Positions 62,858-64,000 of a stretch of 64,000 nucleotides of DNA are shown here, in pieces. The notes under the pieces are model-generated. The model worked only from the letters and a program-made list of their open reading frames with translations. It made no database searches and was not told the origin of the DNA. This DNA is from Flavobacterium sp. RSP15 (GTDB taxonomy: Bacteria > Bacteroidota > Bacteroidia > Flavobacteriales > Flavobacteriaceae): the NCBI RefSeq assembly GCF_003968755.1, contig NZ_RYDL01000002.1, forward strand, positions 124,001 to 188,000. Reading direction: 5' to 3'. A program made the translations under genes and the position numbers. Position 1 is the stretch's first letter, and each line of letters begins with the position of its first letter.

Positions 62858-62902
62858 CAGTTCAATTACAAGACACTATTTAATATTAATTATACCCCTA
62901 AA

Positions 62903-64000
62903 ATGAGACATACAAAAGTTAAAGACTTACTAAATAGCACAACAACGCTTCATGAAGTGAATGCAAAAGGATGGGTGAGAACTTTTAGAAACAATCAATT
63001 TATTGCCTTAAACGATGGCTCGACTATCAATAATATACAATGTGTTGTCGATTTTGAAAACACTCCAGATGAAACCTTGAAAAGAATTACCACTGGAGCT
63101 GCGATTTCTGTAACAGGAACATTGGTAGAAAGTAAAGGTGCCGGACAAAAATTTGAAATTCAGGTAGCTCAACTGGAAATCCTTGGAGATTCAGATGCAG
63201 AGAAATTCCCAATACAACCTAAGAATAAACCGAGTTTAGATTTCTTGCGTGAAAATGCGCATTTAAGAGTTCGTACTAATATGTTTGGAGCGATTATGAG
63301 AGTACGCTCGGTATTATCGTATGCGGTTCACAGTTATTTTCAGGAAAAAGGTTTTGTATATGTGAACACGCCAATCATCACGGGATCAGACGCGGAAGGT
63401 GCGGGAGAAATGTTTAAAGTTACGGCTTTACCATTTGACGGAACGCCAAGAACTGAAGACGGAAAAGTAAATTACAAGGAAGATTTCTTTGGTAAAGAGA
63501 CAAATCTTACGGTTTCGGGACAACTGGAAGGAGAAACTTTTGCGATGGCTTTGGGTCAGATTTATACTTTTGGACCAACCTTTAGAGCCGAAAACTCGAA
63601 TACTTCGCGTCACCTTGCGGAGTTTTGGATGATTGAGCCAGAGGTGGCGTTCAATGATTTGAATGACAATATGGATCTTGCTGAAGATTTTATTCAGTAT
63701 GTGATCAAATACACCTTGGACAAATGTCCAGAGGATTTGAAATTCCTGGAAGGAAGATTATTGGATGAAGAGAAATCAAAACCAGTTGCGGAAAGAAGCG
63801 AAATGGCGTTGCTTGACAAACTAAACTTTGTTTTGGAAAACAATTTCAAACGAGTTTCATATACGGAAGCAATTGATATTTTAAGGGATTGTACGCCTAA
63901 TAAAAAGAAAAAATTCAACTATATCATCAACGAATGGGGAGCTGATTTACAATCAGAACACGAGCGTTATTTGGTGGAAAAACACTTTAAATGTCCGGTA
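62903..64000 (+). CDS. asnS: Asparagine-tRNA ligase (N-terminal 366 residues; runs off the window)
   Basis: Open frame of 366 codons to the window end. N-terminal OB-fold anticodon-binding domain (GWVRTFRNNQFIALNDGST), then the class II core: FLRENAHLRVRTNMFGAIMRVRS, ITGSDAEGAGEMFKVT, LTVSGQLEGETFAMALG and YTFGPTFRAENSNTSRHLAEFWMIEPE (motif 2 Arg). The ENS...HLAEFWMIEPE form with FWMIE identifies AsnRS rather than AspRS. It charges tRNA-Asn. The 3' end, including motif 3, lies outside the window. Confidence 0.95.
   Translation, partial: MRHTKVKDLLNSTTTLHEVNAKGWVRTFRNNQFIALNDGSTINNIQCVVDFENTPDETLKRITTGAAISVTGTLVESKGAGQKFEIQVAQLEILGDSDAEKFPIQPKNKPSLDFLRENAHLRVRTNMFGAIMRVRSVLSYAVHSYFQEKGFVYVNTPIITGSDAEGAGEMFKVTALPFDGTPRTEDGKVNYKEDFFGKETNLTVSGQLEGETFAMALGQIYTFGPTFRAENSNTSRHLAEFWMIEPEVAFNDLNDNMDLAEDFIQYVIKYTLDKCPEDLKFLEGRLLDEEKSKPVAERSEMALLDKLNFVLENNFKRVSYTEAIDILRDCTPNKKKKFNYIINEWGADLQSEHERYLVEKHFKCPV

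Larger units (their letters stand above)
62439..62902. other. Repeat-rich spacer before asnS
   Basis: 464 bp with a strong hairpin, a GCTATCGGGGCTAGGG fragment, a half copy of the CTCCTTCGTC repeat, a copy of the TAGCCCCGATAGCAGCGG repeat and the asnS promoter. No coding sequence. Confidence 0.7.

Overview
The window is chromosomal DNA from a Flavobacterium-like member of the Bacteroidota. Evidence: low G+C, almost no Shine-Dalgarno sites, promoters of the Bacteroidota type (-7 TAnnTTTG), Bacteroidota-type SdhC/SdhA/SdhB, DUF5686 and Asp-box secreted proteins, Bacteroidota lipoprotein signals, and several families of flavobacterial intergenic repeats. About 55 protein genes, two intact tRNA genes and two duplicated tRNA 3' fragments are supported. 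No rRNA, CRISPR array, transposase or integrase is seen.

Layout. 1-4.7 kb: recX, whose last codons come from an intergenic repeat, then a biotin cluster on the minus strand (bioD, bioA, a ketoacyl synthase) with a decayed alpha/beta hydrolase remnant upstream of bioD. 4.7-10.3 kb: an AIM24-family protein, a proline aminopeptidase and a large secreted Asp-box protein. 10.3-18.8 kb: central carbon metabolism: glyoxylate shunt (aceB-aceA) divergent from a RamB/ScfR-like regulator, then sdhCAB. 18.8-25.2 kb: secreted protein, omega-amidase, Ig-like lipoprotein, methylmalonyl-CoA epimerase, a CAU tRNA and tRNA-anchored islet A. 25.2-30.9 kb: riboflavin synthase, pdxA and a fatty-acid cluster (yceD-rpmF-fabH-accB-accC). 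31-35.6 kb: two small secreted PepSY-like proteins and a tail-to-tail sigma-54 response regulator and hybrid histidine kinase pair. 35.7-39.8 kb: S9 peptidase, FAD oxidoreductase and mtgA. 39.8-41.8 kb: islet B at tRNA-Ala. 41.9-64 kb: enoyl-CoA hydratase, queD, lpxH, MFS transporter-recJ, HopJ, rsmI, tdk, thioredoxin-like protein, patatin, pyrH-frr, DUF5686 protein, SMR exporter, CPA2 antiporter, MMPL/RND transporter and the start of asnS.

The main discovery candidate is the pair of tRNA-anchored islets. Each lies between an intact tRNA gene and a displaced copy of that tRNA's 3' part (58-nt repeat in A, 43-nt repeat in B). Each is under 2 kb between its repeats. Each carries one sizeable gene and no recombinase. 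In both cases that gene is a P-loop ATPase with a C-terminal PD-(D/E)XK nuclease-like motif, from two different subfamilies (DUF4143-type and DUF234-type). Islet B also has nested 19-nt direct repeats and related palindromes on either side of its gene. Two independent examples of this arrangement about 17 kb apart suggest a class of minimal tRNA-targeted elements that would depend on an integrase supplied in trans. The function of the ATPases (defence, selfish persistence or mobilisation) cannot be decided from the sequence alone.
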